Source: Flavobacterium sp. 5 (GTDB lineage: Bacteria > Bacteroidota > Bacteroidia > Flavobacteriales > Flavobacteriaceae). From it: 64,000 nucleotides of DNA. Positions 55,789-64,000 of this stretch are shown piece after piece; position 1 is the first letter of the stretch, and the number at the start of each line of letters is the position of its first letter. The stretch lies in the NCBI RefSeq assembly GCF_002813295.1, contig NZ_PHUE01000001.1, forward strand, positions 2,294,001-2,358,000, written 5' to 3'. The notes beneath the pieces were generated by a model. That model was not told the DNA's origin. It saw only the letters and a program-made list of their open reading frames with translations, and made no database searches. Made by a program: the position numbers and the translations under genes.

Positions 55789-56823
55789 ATGGAATTAGAC
55801 GAACAAAAATATTTATACTTACTTTTTATACTGCCTGTTGTGGCGGTACTTTTCCTAATTAATTTATATTGGAAAAGAAAAAAACAACGTGAGTTTGGTG
55901 ATTTAGAAGTAATCAAAAGACTAAGTCCAGAGCGTTCTGTTTTTAAACCATTTTTGAAACTAGGAGTAATGCTTTTAGGATTAGCTTCTTTAATTATTGG
56001 TTTGGTTAATCCAAAAATCGGAACCAAAGTAGAAACCGTAAAAAGAGAAGGAATAGACATTGTTTTTGCAATGGACGTTTCTAAAAGTATGCTTGCCGAA
56101 GATGTTGCACCAAGCCGTTTAGAAAAAAGCAAGCAAATTGTGTCACAAATTATTAACCAGTTAGGAAGTGACAGGATTGGAATCGTTGCCTATGCAGGAA
56201 GCGCTTTCCCAGTATTACCTATCACTACTGATTACAGTGTAGCTAAAATGTTTTTGCAAAGCATGGGACCAGGTATGGTTTCATCACAAGGAACATCTCT
56301 TGATGATGCTATTAAATTATCAGGTACTTATTTTGATGACAAAAGCAAAACCAGCAAATTGCTGATCATGATTTCCGATGGAGAAGATCATTCTGAAGGA
56401 GCTGAAACCGCTGCTGAAGAAGCGAAAAAATTAGGAATGAAAATTGTTACTATTGGTGTTGGTACTGAAAAAGGAGGAACCATTCCATTAAAGAAAAATG
56501 GAAGAGTAGAAAGCTATCAAAGAGATAATAATGGAGAAATAGTCATTACCAAATTAAATCCAAACAGTTTAGCTACCATTGCTAAAATTACCGGAGGCGG
56601 ATATGTTAATGGAAATAATACACATGAGGTGTTGGATTATATAAAAGCTACATTGGATAAAATTCAAAAAACCGAATTTGAAGCCACTCAAATGGCCGAC
56701 TTTCAGTCACAATTTCAATGGTTTTTAGGTTTTGGATTTGTATTATTATTCATTGATATTTTCCTTTTAGAAAGAAAAACGAACTGGGTAAACAAATTGA
56801 ATTTATTTAACGAGAATAAATAA
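55789..56823 (+). CDS. batB: BatB, von Willebrand factor A membrane protein
   Basis: A 344-residue paralogue of BatA, with the same membrane-VWA-membrane layout. MIDAS reads DVSKS (about 92-96), where batA has DVSGS. It lies 82 bp after batA. It is expected to pair with BatA in the inner membrane. Confidence 0.93.
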   Translation: MELDEQKYLYLLFILPVVAVLFLINLYWKRKKQREFGDLEVIKRLSPERSVFKPFLKLGVMLLGLASLIIGLVNPKIGTKVETVKREGIDIVFAMDVSKSMLAEDVAPSRLEKSKQIVSQIINQLGSDRIGIVAYAGSAFPVLPITTDYSVAKMFLQSMGPGMVSSQGTSLDDAIKLSGTYFDDKSKTSKLLIMISDGEDHSEGAETAAEEAKKLGMKIVTIGVGTEKGGTIPLKKNGRVESYQRDNNGEIVITKLNPNSLATIAKITGGGYVNGNNTHEVLDYIKATLDKIQKTEFEATQMADFQSQFQWFLGFGFVLLFIDIFLLERKTNWVNKLNLFNENK

Positions 56824-56887
56824 AGTATTAAAATCAAAGTAAATGAATGAGTTAATTATTATTCAATACTTTGAAAGGAACATTTAG

Positions 56888-57640
56888 ATGAAAATGAAAA
56901 ATAAAATTATATACTTACTACTACTGCTTTTAACTTTTGTGGCTAATGCCCAAGAGAAAGACAAAGTTTTGCCTGAAGCAAATGAGGAATATGTAGCCAA
57001 GAATTTTGTAGATGCGGAAGCTAATTACAGAATTTCGCACTCTAAATTTCCAAATAGAACAGTAGCTTCATATAATTTAGGAAACGCTATTTATAAACAA
57101 AATCAATTTTCAGAATCTAAATACGCATATGCTAATGCGTTAAAAAATTTGAAATCAAGACCACAAAAGCATAAGGCTTTTCATAATCTTGGAAATGTTT
57201 TCATGAAAGAGAAAGATTATACACAAGCAGTTGACGCCTATAAAAATGCTTTACGAAATGATCCTACTGATGAAGAGTCGCGTTATAATTATGCTTTGGC
57301 TAAAAAAATGCTAAAAGATAATCCACCTCCAAAAGACGATAAAAAGAAGGACAAGGATAAAGACAAGGACAAGAATAAAGATAAAAAGGACGACAAGAAA
57401 GATCAGGACAAGAAAGACGGAGACAAAGACAAAAAAGACGACAAAAAAGACGGTGACAAAAATAAAAAGGATGATAAACCTAAAGATGATGGGCAGCCAA
57501 AGCCAAAACCAGGAGGTATTCCAAAACAACGAATGCAAAATCTTTTAGACGCCGTAAACAACGAAGAAAAGAAAATTCAGGATAAAGTAAATGCCAATAA
57601 AGTAAAAGGAGCTCCTGTCAAAACAGAGAAAGACTGGTAA
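56888..57640 (+). CDS. batC: BatC, TPR protein with long lysine/aspartate tract
   Basis: A 250-residue protein. A signal peptide ends near NAQ (22). TPR repeats cover about 30-140 (SYNLGNAIYKQNQFSESKYAYANAL, AFHNLGNVFMKEKDYTQAVDAYKNAL). A tract of about 54 residues (149-202) made mostly of K and D follows, then a short conserved end. The tract probably forms a flexible charged rod and is likely to vary in length between strains. Confidence 0.9.
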   Translation: MKMKNKIIYLLLLLLTFVANAQEKDKVLPEANEEYVAKNFVDAEANYRISHSKFPNRTVASYNLGNAIYKQNQFSESKYAYANALKNLKSRPQKHKAFHNLGNVFMKEKDYTQAVDAYKNALRNDPTDEESRYNYALAKKMLKDNPPPKDDKKKDKDKDKDKNKDKKDDKKDQDKKDGDKDKKDDKKDGDKNKKDDKPKDDGQPKPKPGGIPKQRMQNLLDAVNNEEKKIQDKVNANKVKGAPVKTEKDW

Positions 57641-57709
57641 CCTTTAGAAGAAATTCAAAAAAATAAGTTTTTTGATTAAAACATTAAATACAAAAAGATT
57701 AAATAAGTA

Positions 57710-59458
57710 ATGAAAAGATATTTAATTCTATTCTTATTCTGTTTTCAAGGACTTTTGGCTCAAGTACAGTTTGAGGCAAGAGTTAGTAAAACGACGCTTG
57801 GACTCAACGAGAGACTTCGTATCGATTTTGTGATGAATGTTGATGGAGATAATTTTATTCAACCTTCTTTTGAAGGCTTCAGAATTATTGCTGGACCAAG
57901 TCAACAAGTGAGTCAATCTTGGATAAATGGAAGAACATCTTTTGAGAAAAGTTATTCGTATTATTTATTGCCTACACAAAAAGGTGTTTTGACAATCAGA
58001 CAAGCTGTTATCGAATTTAATGGACAGATTTATAAAACGCAACCTATAAAAATAAATGTAACTGCAGCGACACAACAACCAACAGATCCGAATGATTCTC
58101 AAATTTCGGCAGATGATAATCTTTATTTGGTAGCTGATATTACGAATACAAATCCGTATATCAATCAGCCGATTACAGTAGTTTACAAATTGTATTTCAG
58201 TTATAACATTGGAATTAATGGTTTGAATGAAGAAAGCAAACCGAAGTACAATGATTTTTGGAGTCAAAACATTGAAGTCAAAAATTTGGTTCCTGAAGAA
58301 GGAATGTTTAAAGGTGAGAAATACCGTTATGCTGTATTAAAGAAAGTTATTCTATATCCTCAAAAATCTGGAAAATTGGTAATCGAGCCTTTGTCATTGG
58401 ATATTAATGTTAGATTGCCTACTAATCGCAGAGATATGTATGGCCGCGTGGAAAGCATTGATGTAAATAAACGCGTATCCGCAGGAGCAAAAACCATCAA
58501 TGTAAAAGCATTACCAGAAGTAGGAAAACCAGCAGATTTTACTGGAGCTGTGGGTAAATTTGATTTCAAAGCTATTCCTTCTAAAACCACTTTAAAAAAT
58601 GGTGAAAGTTTAGACCTTGTTTTGAGTGTTACAGGAACAGGAAATCTAAAATTATTTACGTTACCAAAACCAGAAGTGCCAAATGCATTAGAAATGTATG
58701 ATGCGGTACACGACGAAAAAGTAAATACACCATTATCTGGAATGAATGGTAAAATATCCGATTCATATACTATTGTACCACAGTACAAAGGTGATTATGT
58801 TATTAAACCAATGCATTTTTCTTATTTTGATTTAGGAACGGGTACTTACAAAACAATAAGTTCTTCAGAGATAAAAATTAATGTGTTGGATGGACCTTCA
58901 CAAACGGCAGAAACACAAGCTACAGCTAGTACTGGAAAAAATAAAATTGAACCTACTGAACAATTCAGATATATTGATTTAAGAACCAAACTTGTATCAA
59001 GTAAAGAACCTGCTTTTTTTGGTTCAAATAAATTCTATGCTTTGTTGCTTTTGCCATTTTTAATGCTTCCAATAATTGTATTATTCAAAAAGAAAAAAGA
59101 AGCAATCGATAGTGATGTTTTTGGTAACCGAATCAAAATGAATAATAAATTGGCTAAGAAATATTTATCTGAAGCCAAAAAACAAATCAATAATAAAGAG
59201 CCATTCTATGTCGCTTTAGAAAAAGCAATGCATAATTTCCTGAAAGCGAAATTGCATATTGAAACCTCTGAAATGAGTAAAGACAATATTCAGGAATTAT
59301 TATTGTCTAGAAAAGCCAATCCTCAAGCCGTAAATGATTTTATTGCGCTTACCGAGAATTGTGAGATTGCGAGATATGCACCATCATCTAGTGCGACAAT
59401 ACAACATGATTTTGATAAAGCAGTAGCTATCATTTCTGAATTAGAAAAACAGATTTAA
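57710..59458 (+). CDS. batD: BatD, oxygen-tolerance family protein
   Basis: A 582-residue inner-membrane protein with signal peptide (to about LLAQ, 18), a large periplasmic beta-sandwich region (20-430, with QVSQSWINGRTSFEKSYSYYLLPTQKG and DFKAIPSKTTLKNGESLDLVLSVTG), one C-terminal membrane helix (about 445-462) and a cytoplasmic helical tail. This is the BatD/oxygen-tolerance layout. It lies 69 bp after batC. Confidence 0.92.
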   Translation: MKRYLILFLFCFQGLLAQVQFEARVSKTTLGLNERLRIDFVMNVDGDNFIQPSFEGFRIIAGPSQQVSQSWINGRTSFEKSYSYYLLPTQKGVLTIRQAVIEFNGQIYKTQPIKINVTAATQQPTDPNDSQISADDNLYLVADITNTNPYINQPITVVYKLYFSYNIGINGLNEESKPKYNDFWSQNIEVKNLVPEEGMFKGEKYRYAVLKKVILYPQKSGKLVIEPLSLDINVRLPTNRRDMYGRVESIDVNKRVSAGAKTINVKALPEVGKPADFTGAVGKFDFKAIPSKTTLKNGESLDLVLSVTGTGNLKLFTLPKPEVPNALEMYDAVHDEKVNTPLSGMNGKISDSYTIVPQYKGDYVIKPMHFSYFDLGTGTYKTISSSEIKINVLDGPSQTAETQATASTGKNKIEPTEQFRYIDLRTKLVSSKEPAFFGSNKFYALLLLPFLMLPIIVLFKKKKEAIDSDVFGNRIKMNNKLAKKYLSEAKKQINNKEPFYVALEKAMHNFLKAKLHIETSEMSKDNIQELLLSRKANPQAVNDFIALTENCEIARYAPSSSATIQHDFDKAVAIISELEKQI

Positions 59459-59489
59459 TTTTGAAATTGAAATTTGATATTTATTAAAA

Positions 59490-60236
59490 ATGAAAAATAT
59501 TTTTTACTTATTATTATTTGTTTCACAAATTTTCTTTGCCCAAACAGGCTTTGAAAAAGGGAATGATTTATACAATGAAGGCAAATACGATCTTGCTGCC
59601 AAAGAATATGAATCAGTTTTGGCAACAAACAAAGAGTCTGCTCAATTGTATTTTAATTTAGGGAATTGTTATTATAAACTTCAAAAAACAGCTCCTTCGA
59701 TTTATAATTATGAAAAAGCTCTAGTTTTAGATCCAAACAACCAAGAGGCATTAAACAATGTAAAATTTGCCCAAAAGAGAACTATTGACGAAATAAAAGT
59801 AATTCCTAAAGTAGGTTTTGGAAAGCTCCTTCGAGATTTTACTGGAATTTATCCATTTGATACATGGGCTTGCATTGCCATTGTTTTTGCAGTTTTATTT
59901 TTGTCCTTTTTTATAGGTTATTATTTTTCTCAAACAGGGATTATTAAAAGAATTTTCTTTGTGGGAATGTTTATCGTTTTACTATTTGTGCTAATGAGTG
60001 TTGCAGCAGCTTTTTTCGAAAAAAGTCATTTTGACAACGAAAGGCCAGCTATCGTTTTTGCCGAATCTGCCGATGTAAGAAGCGAACCTCAAAGCGCAAG
60101 CAGTTCTGTTTTTATTTTACATGAAGGTACAAAAGTGTACGTGGAAGAAACATTAAACAATTGGAAAAAAATTCAATTGACAGACGGAACCGAAGGTTGG
60201 ATTGATAGCAAAGCAATAAAAGAAATAAAAGATTAA
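59490..60236 (+). CDS. batE: BatE, TPR and SH3-domain membrane protein
   Basis: A 248-residue protein with signal sequence (to about FFAQ, 18), TPR repeats (about 20-95), two membrane helices (about 125-145 and 152-172) and a C-terminal bacterial SH3 domain (about 190-245; ADVRSEPQSASSSVFILHEGTKV...GWIDSKAI). It matches BatE and ends the operon. Confidence 0.9.
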   Translation: MKNIFYLLLFVSQIFFAQTGFEKGNDLYNEGKYDLAAKEYESVLATNKESAQLYFNLGNCYYKLQKTAPSIYNYEKALVLDPNNQEALNNVKFAQKRTIDEIKVIPKVGFGKLLRDFTGIYPFDTWACIAIVFAVLFLSFFIGYYFSQTGIIKRIFFVGMFIVLLFVLMSVAAAFFEKSHFDNERPAIVFAESADVRSEPQSASSSVFILHEGTKVYVEETLNNWKKIQLTDGTEGWIDSKAIKEIKD

Positions 60237-60269
60237 GTAAAGATGTATTCCTTTTTAGGAACAAAAACA

Positions 60270-60306
60270 AAGAGCCTGTAGTTTTTAACTATGGGCTCTT
60301 CTTTTA
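60270..60306. terminator. Terminator at the end of the Bat operon
   Basis: A 14-bp stem with two G-T wobbles (60270-60283 with 60287-60300) is followed by CTTTT. It lies between convergent batE and the CvpA family gene. Confidence 0.7.
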
Positions 60307-60361
60307 AGATTTAAATGAAAAATTGTTGATTCAACTGAAATCTATTAAATGTAACGGAAAA

Positions 60362-60862
60362 CTACTTCCTAGCCTTATCATACCACTTCTCAATAGACGG
60401 AAATATAAATCCTGATATTTTTTGAATTGGATTAAAGAAAATAGATTTATCAAGAGTTTCTTTCTGGGCTAAATAATTATGATAATTTATTTTTTGAAAA
60501 ACAGTTAAAAATATACTGATGATTAAAATGGTTTTTAATATTCTAAAAAAACCACCACCAAGGCTGTTAATCCAGCCCAAAAAAGCAAAATCGGCTATAT
60601 TAGTCAACAGTTTTCCAAGCATATAAATTCCAATAACTACGACAATAAATGTTAAGATAAACGCAAAAATCTGAATGGTATATGGATTCCAATGCAGCCA
60701 ACCTGACAGAATGTTTTTTAAAATATCTGAAAATTTTATAGCGATATAAATACCCAGAATAAGAGAAAGAAATGAAGCTAATTCAACAAAAAGACCATTT
60801 CTGATTCCTTTGTACAATGAAAAACACAATAGCCCACCAACAACAATATCAAAAAAGCTCAT
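60362..60862 (-). CDS. CvpA family membrane protein
   Basis: A 166-residue protein of CvpA/colicin-V-production length, with four hydrophobic helices (DIVVGGLLCFSLYKGIRNG, FLSLILGIYIAI, FAFILTFIVVVIGIYML, and a last one near 110-125) and the FxGWINSLGGGFF motif. In E. coli CvpA is linked to purF expression and envelope stress; the function here is unknown. Confidence 0.88.
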   Translation of the reverse strand: MSFFDIVVGGLLCFSLYKGIRNGLFVELASFLSLILGIYIAIKFSDILKNILSGWLHWNPYTIQIFAFILTFIVVVIGIYMLGKLLTNIADFAFLGWINSLGGGFFRILKTILIISIFLTVFQKINYHNYLAQKETLDKSIFFNPIQKISGFIFPSIEKWYDKARK

Positions 60863-61023
60863 TTTTTTATTTTAAAATTTAGAGTTGCAAATATAAAAGA
60901 AATGTTTCTTACGCTTGCCAATTTTCAAGTTCTTATCTTTGTCAAAATAATTTTAGATTGTAGGTTGATACAATCATCATAACTGTATTTTAATAATTTA
61001 AAATTTAAAATTTAAAATCAAAA

Positions 61024-61380
61024 ATGTCTAGAGACACACAACTAAAAGAACGCTGGGAAAAGCTTGTCAATATACTTTCTAATCAATTTTCGCAAGGAGA
61101 AGATTTAGATTTGGATGCTATTATTTATTTAATTGGAGTACAGGAACTTGGGAAAGTTCATCGTGAATTCAAAAAAGACGAAAAACTTAATTTGATGCAC
61201 ATTGCAATTTGCAGATTATTGGAGCCTTATGGATTTTATGAATTCGAATTTTTTGATGAGGAAGGCTGGCCACATTACAAAGTAAAAGAACAGTTGCCTC
61301 CTTTAAAAGCTGGAGAACAATCTGTTTTGATGAAAGAAGCTATTGTGAATTATTTTATTGAAAGAGAAGTGATAGAATAG
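61024..61380 (+). CDS. Small conserved cytoplasmic protein, unknown
   Basis: A 118-residue soluble, acidic, largely helical protein (KERWEKLVNILSNQFSQGEDLDLDAIIYLIGVQELGKVHREF) ending in a PPLKAGEQSVLMKEAIVNYFIE segment. It looks like a lineage-conserved protein of Flavobacteriia; I recognise no domain. It is encoded upstream of pheS on the same strand with 152 bp between. Confidence 0.65.
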   Translation: MSRDTQLKERWEKLVNILSNQFSQGEDLDLDAIIYLIGVQELGKVHREFKKDEKLNLMHIAICRLLEPYGFYEFEFFDEEGWPHYKVKEQLPPLKAGEQSVLMKEAIVNYFIEREVIE

Positions 61381-61505
61381 TAGTCAGTTCATTAAAACAA
61401 CTACAATTTTTTAGTTTTTAAAATAAAGAAAAAATTTTCTATATAAAACTAAAATTTAGAAGGTAAACTTTAAACTTTTAAACGGTAAACTTTAAACAAA
61501 TTTCT

Positions 61506-61513
61506 TAAATTTG
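61506..61513 (+). promoter_or_regulatory. Candidate -7 box (TAAATTTG) for pheS
   Basis: TAAATTTG fits TAnnTTTG and lies 19 nt before the pheS ATG. There is no TTG at the expected -33 spacing. Confidence 0.4.
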
Positions 61514-61532
61514 CACCCTTAGTAAAAGACAG

Positions 61533-62552
61533 ATGATAGATAAGATAAAAGAATATATTGGAGAAGCACAAGCTTTCTCTACACAAAATCCAGCAGAATT
61601 AGAAACGTTTAGAATAAAATTCTTGGGTAGCAAAGGTTTATTGAAAGACTTATTTGCTGAATTCAAGAATGTACCCAACGATCAAAAAAAAGAATTTGGA
61701 CAGGTAATAAATTTGCTTAAAACTTCAGCCGAAGAAAAAGTAAAAACTATTCAAGAAGCCTTAGCAAGTAAAGAAGAAGTAAAAGGTTTTTATGGAGACT
61801 TAACTCGTACAGCAGAACCGTCAATTATTGGTTCACGCCATCCTATTTCATTGGTAAAAAATCAAATTATTGATGTTTTTTCAAACATAGGATTCAATGT
61901 TTCAGAAGGGCCAGAAATTGAAGACGATTGGCATAATTTCACCGCATTGAACTTGCCAGAATACCATCCAGCGCGTGATATGCAAGATACTTTTTTCATA
62001 CAAACCAATCCAGATATTTTGTTGCGTACGCACACTTCATCTGTACAAGTGCGTTATATGGAAAACAATAAACCGCCAATTAGAACCATTTCTCCAGGAA
62101 GAGTTTTCCGTAATGAAGCTGTTTCTTCACGTTCACACTGTATATTCCACCAAGTGGAAGGATTGTACATTGACAAAGATGTTTCTTTTGCAGATTTGAA
62201 ACAAACCCTTTTGTATTTTACTAAAGAGATGTTCGGGAAATCAAAAATTCGTTTGCGTCCTTCGTATTTTCCATTTACTGAGCCTAGTGCCGAAGTAGAT
62301 ATTTATTGGGGACTAAAAACAGAAACCGATTATCGAATCACAAAAGGAACTGGCTGGTTAGAAATTATGGGTTGCGGAATGGTAGATCCTAATGTTCTTA
62401 CGAACTGTGGAATCAATCCTGCCGAATACAACGGTTTTGCATTTGGAATGGGAATTGAGCGTATTGCAATGTTATTGTACCAAATTGGAGATATTCGTAT
62501 GTTTTATGAAAATGATGTACGTTTCTTAGAGCAATTTAAATCAAGTATATAA
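61533..62552 (+). CDS. pheS: Phenylalanine-tRNA ligase alpha subunit
   Basis: A 339-residue class II aminoacyl-tRNA synthetase subunit of normal length. The N-terminal coiled-coil arm covers about 1-90. Class II motifs are visible: motif 2-like SPGRVFRNEAVSSRSHCIFHQVEG and motif 3-like FGMGIERIAMLLYQIGDIR, plus FTEPSAEVDI and GMVDPNVL. It charges tRNA-Phe together with PheT, which is not encoded here, so the two subunit genes are apart in this genome. Confidence 0.97.
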   Translation: MIDKIKEYIGEAQAFSTQNPAELETFRIKFLGSKGLLKDLFAEFKNVPNDQKKEFGQVINLLKTSAEEKVKTIQEALASKEEVKGFYGDLTRTAEPSIIGSRHPISLVKNQIIDVFSNIGFNVSEGPEIEDDWHNFTALNLPEYHPARDMQDTFFIQTNPDILLRTHTSSVQVRYMENNKPPIRTISPGRVFRNEAVSSRSHCIFHQVEGLYIDKDVSFADLKQTLLYFTKEMFGKSKIRLRPSYFPFTEPSAEVDIYWGLKTETDYRITKGTGWLEIMGCGMVDPNVLTNCGINPAEYNGFAFGMGIERIAMLLYQIGDIRMFYENDVRFLEQFKSSI

Positions 62553-62561
62553 TTTAAGTCG

Positions 62562-62617
62562 AAAGTCAAAAGTCGAAAATTTCAGTGTTTGAGATTTTCG
62601 ACTTTTGACTTTATAAT
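62562..62617 (+). terminator. Long inverted repeat after pheS
   Basis: A 19-bp perfect stem (62562-62580 with 62594-62612) has a 13-nt loop and is followed by an AT-rich run. It probably ends pheS transcription. Its AAGTCAAAAGTCGAAA-type repeats are of a kind seen scattered in flavobacterial intergenic DNA. Confidence 0.6.
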
Positions 62618-62628
62618 TTTTGACTACC

Positions 62629-63036
62629 ATGAAAAAAGATATTTCCATTCCCGAAGTTGAAAACGTATTCCTTGCCGCCGTTCAAGAATGGAGCGATGAT
62701 TTTATGGAAAAAGTTTGGTATGCCTATTTAGTGAATGATAGCGATTTTCAATTAGATAGTGTTATGGTGGTTTCCAAAGCTTTTGGAACCATTGACGGCG
62801 AAATGAAAAAAACATCTCTTTTACGTCACGCTTTTGTAGAAATCCCAGCTGTTTCGGTTGTCAAAATAGAAATGATTGAAAAAAGTGTCTTGGCACTCAA
62901 TAATGAATTCATGTTAACCTATTTTATTGGTAACACATTATACGATAAGAAATTTATTTTCAAGGCAAATTCAGTCACCGAAGAAACCACAGAAGAAGTG
63001 CCTATTTTATTTGTTGAAGGTGTGATGGTAAAGTAA
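62629..63036 (+). CDS. Conserved hypothetical protein
   Basis: Start taken at the ATG at 62629 (MKKDISIPEV); an in-frame TTG at 62620 is unlikely. It is a 135-residue soluble protein with no motif that I recognise. The wording (EVENVFLAAVQEWSDDFMEKVWYAYLVNDSDFQLDSVMVVSKAFG) suggests a lineage-conserved family. It starts 77 bp after pheS but is separated by the long hairpin. Function unknown. Confidence 0.65.
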   Translation: MKKDISIPEVENVFLAAVQEWSDDFMEKVWYAYLVNDSDFQLDSVMVVSKAFGTIDGEMKKTSLLRHAFVEIPAVSVVKIEMIEKSVLALNNEFMLTYFIGNTLYDKKFIFKANSVTEETTEEVPILFVEGVMVK

Positions 63037-63051
63037 AAAAATAGTATATAT

Positions 63052-63089
63052 AAAAAAGGCATTTTCATATTTTTGAAAATGCCTTTTTT
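63052..63089. terminator. Bidirectional terminator
   Basis: A 16-bp stem (AAAAAAGGCATTTTCA at 63052-63067 with 63074-63089, loop TATTTT), A-rich left and T-rich right, lies between the convergent hypothetical gene and gpsA. Confidence 0.9.
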
Positions 63090-63108
63090 ATTTTATTTTG
63101 AAAAAATA

Positions 63109-64000
63109 TTAATCCAATTCCTCAGTTAATTTTTTGAACACAGCCTTAGCTTCTTTTCCTTCATATAAAATGCTATAAACTGCATCGATAATAGGAGTAC
63201 TTGCGCCATATCCTTGGTTCAATTTGTAGGCACTTTTTACGGCATAATATCCTTCGGCTACCATACTCATCTCCATTTGTGCGGATTTTACCGTATACCC
63301 TTTCCCAATCATATTACCGAACATTCTGTTTCTTGAAAACACAGAATAACCAGTTACCAATAAATCTCCCAAATATGCAGAGTCATTAATGTTACGTTTC
63401 ATTTTATGCACTTTCTTGATGAATTTTTTCATCTCACGAATGGCATTACTCATAATAACCGATTGGAAGTTATCACCATAACCCAATCCATGTGCAATAC
63501 CTGCAGCTACAGCATAGATGTTTTTTAACATTGCTGCATATTCAGTTCCTATAATATCATCAGAAATTTTTGCTTTGATATAATTACCAGATAAATTTTT
63601 GGCTACCATAGAAGCTTTATCAGGATCTCCACAAGCGATAGTTAAATATGAAAGTCTTTCTAAGGCAACCTCTTCAGCATGGCAAGGACCAGTAATTACC
63701 CCAATATTATAGTATGGAATGTCGTATTTGAAGTGAAAATGTTCACCTACAATTAAACTGGTTTCAGGAACAATTCCTTTTATAGCAGAAAAAATTATTT
63801 TGTCTTTTAGTGAAACGGTTAATTTTTCTAATTCACTGTTCAAAAAAGCAGAAGGTATTGCAAATATGATGTAGTCAGCATAAGCAACAGCTTCATTAAT
63901 ATCGTTGGTAAGTTTGAGTTTTTTGTTATCAAACTCTACCGAACTCAAATAATTTGGATTGTGTTTGTAAGTTTTAATGTGTTCAATAGCAGCGTCATTT
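63109..64000 (-). CDS. gpsA: Glycerol-3-phosphate dehydrogenase [NAD(P)+], 3' part
   Basis: The frame stays open to the end of the window, so the N-terminus, including the GxGxxG Rossmann loop, is outside. The visible 297 residues contain IIFAIPSAF, FSAIKGIVPET, GPCHAEEVA (matching the GPSFA-type substrate motif of GpsA), EYAAMLKNIYAVAAGIAHGLGYGDN (catalytic lysine in LKN) and SRNRMFG with the GYTVKSAQMEMSMVAEGYYAVK close. It reduces dihydroxyacetone phosphate to glycerol-3-phosphate for phospholipid synthesis. Confidence 0.93.
   Translation of the reverse strand, partial: NDAAIEHIKTYKHNPNYLSSVEFDNKKLKLTNDINEAVAYADYIIFAIPSAFLNSELEKLTVSLKDKIIFSAIKGIVPETSLIVGEHFHFKYDIPYYNIGVITGPCHAEEVALERLSYLTIACGDPDKASMVAKNLSGNYIKAKISDDIIGTEYAAMLKNIYAVAAGIAHGLGYGDNFQSVIMSNAIREMKKFIKKVHKMKRNINDSAYLGDLLVTGYSVFSRNRMFGNMIGKGYTVKSAQMEMSMVAEGYYAVKSAYKLNQGYGASTPIIDAVYSILYEGKEAKAVFKKLTEELD

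Noticed and set aside
57311..57538. Minus-strand frame rich in F, V and I
   Set aside because: It is the reverse reading of the K/D tract of batC and only reflects that composition.

Overview
The window is AT-rich chromosomal DNA from a member of the Bacteroidota, most likely Flavobacterium or a close relative. The evidence is SusC/SusD pairs, type IX secretion (T9SS) C-terminal sorting domains, a batA-batE aerotolerance operon, an epimerase-type L-threonine dehydrogenase, and promoters of the TAnnTTTG type with few Shine-Dalgarno sequences. No rRNA, tRNA, CRISPR array, transposase or phage gene was seen.

Layout. 1-8.8 kb: the tail of an M48 peptidase, an MBL-fold hydrolase, a two-gene accessory cassette (HipA-like kinase plus HIRAN protein, overlapping by 4 bp), an ALDH7-type dehydrogenase, a secreted class-II cyclic-nucleotide phosphodiesterase, a secreted EEP nuclease/phosphatase, an LD-carboxypeptidase and a YraN protein. 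8.8-13.1 kb: an ACT-like protein, a D-lactate-dehydrogenase-like flavo/Fe-S enzyme split into two reading frames, and a zinc-ribbon membrane protein. 13.2-27.9 kb: a starch/maltodextrin utilisation locus with ECF sigma factor, FecR anti-sigma, STN-bearing SusC, SusD, SusE-like protein, lipoprotein GH13 amylase, GH97 alpha-glucosidase (SusB type) and a second GH13 amylase with lectin-like and T9SS domains. 28-34.3 kb (minus strand): an SDR enzyme with an AraC regulator, then a lipoprotein-mfd-small protein operon. 34.5-39.8 kb: threonine dehydrogenase, an FAD oxidoreductase and a large GH63/MGH1-like glucosidase. 40-51 kb: a LamG/LRR T9SS protein, an S8 protease, an M1 peptidase, a small beta-barrel protein, a metallophosphatase, a possible 31-residue membrane peptide, an AlbA_2 protein, a DUF4382 lipoprotein and an aldo/keto reductase. 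51-60.2 kb: moxR-DUF58-(BatD-like)-batA-batB-batC-batD-batE. 60.3-64 kb: a CvpA family protein, two small conserved proteins, pheS and the 3' part of gpsA.

How the genes work together. In the starch locus, SusC/D/E should bind and import maltooligosaccharides released outside the cell by the two GH13 enzymes, GH97 would cut them to glucose in the periplasm, and STN-FecR-sigma would report substrate passage. The Bat operon encodes an AAA ATPase and von Willebrand factor A proteins thought to form an envelope complex. The most unusual items are the HipA-like/HIRAN cassette, two copies of a folded intergenic element (about 25.4 and 39.8 kb) with the same conserved boxes but different stems, a catalytic-region substitution in the T9SS amylase, and the short membrane-peptide reading frame at 47.7 kb.
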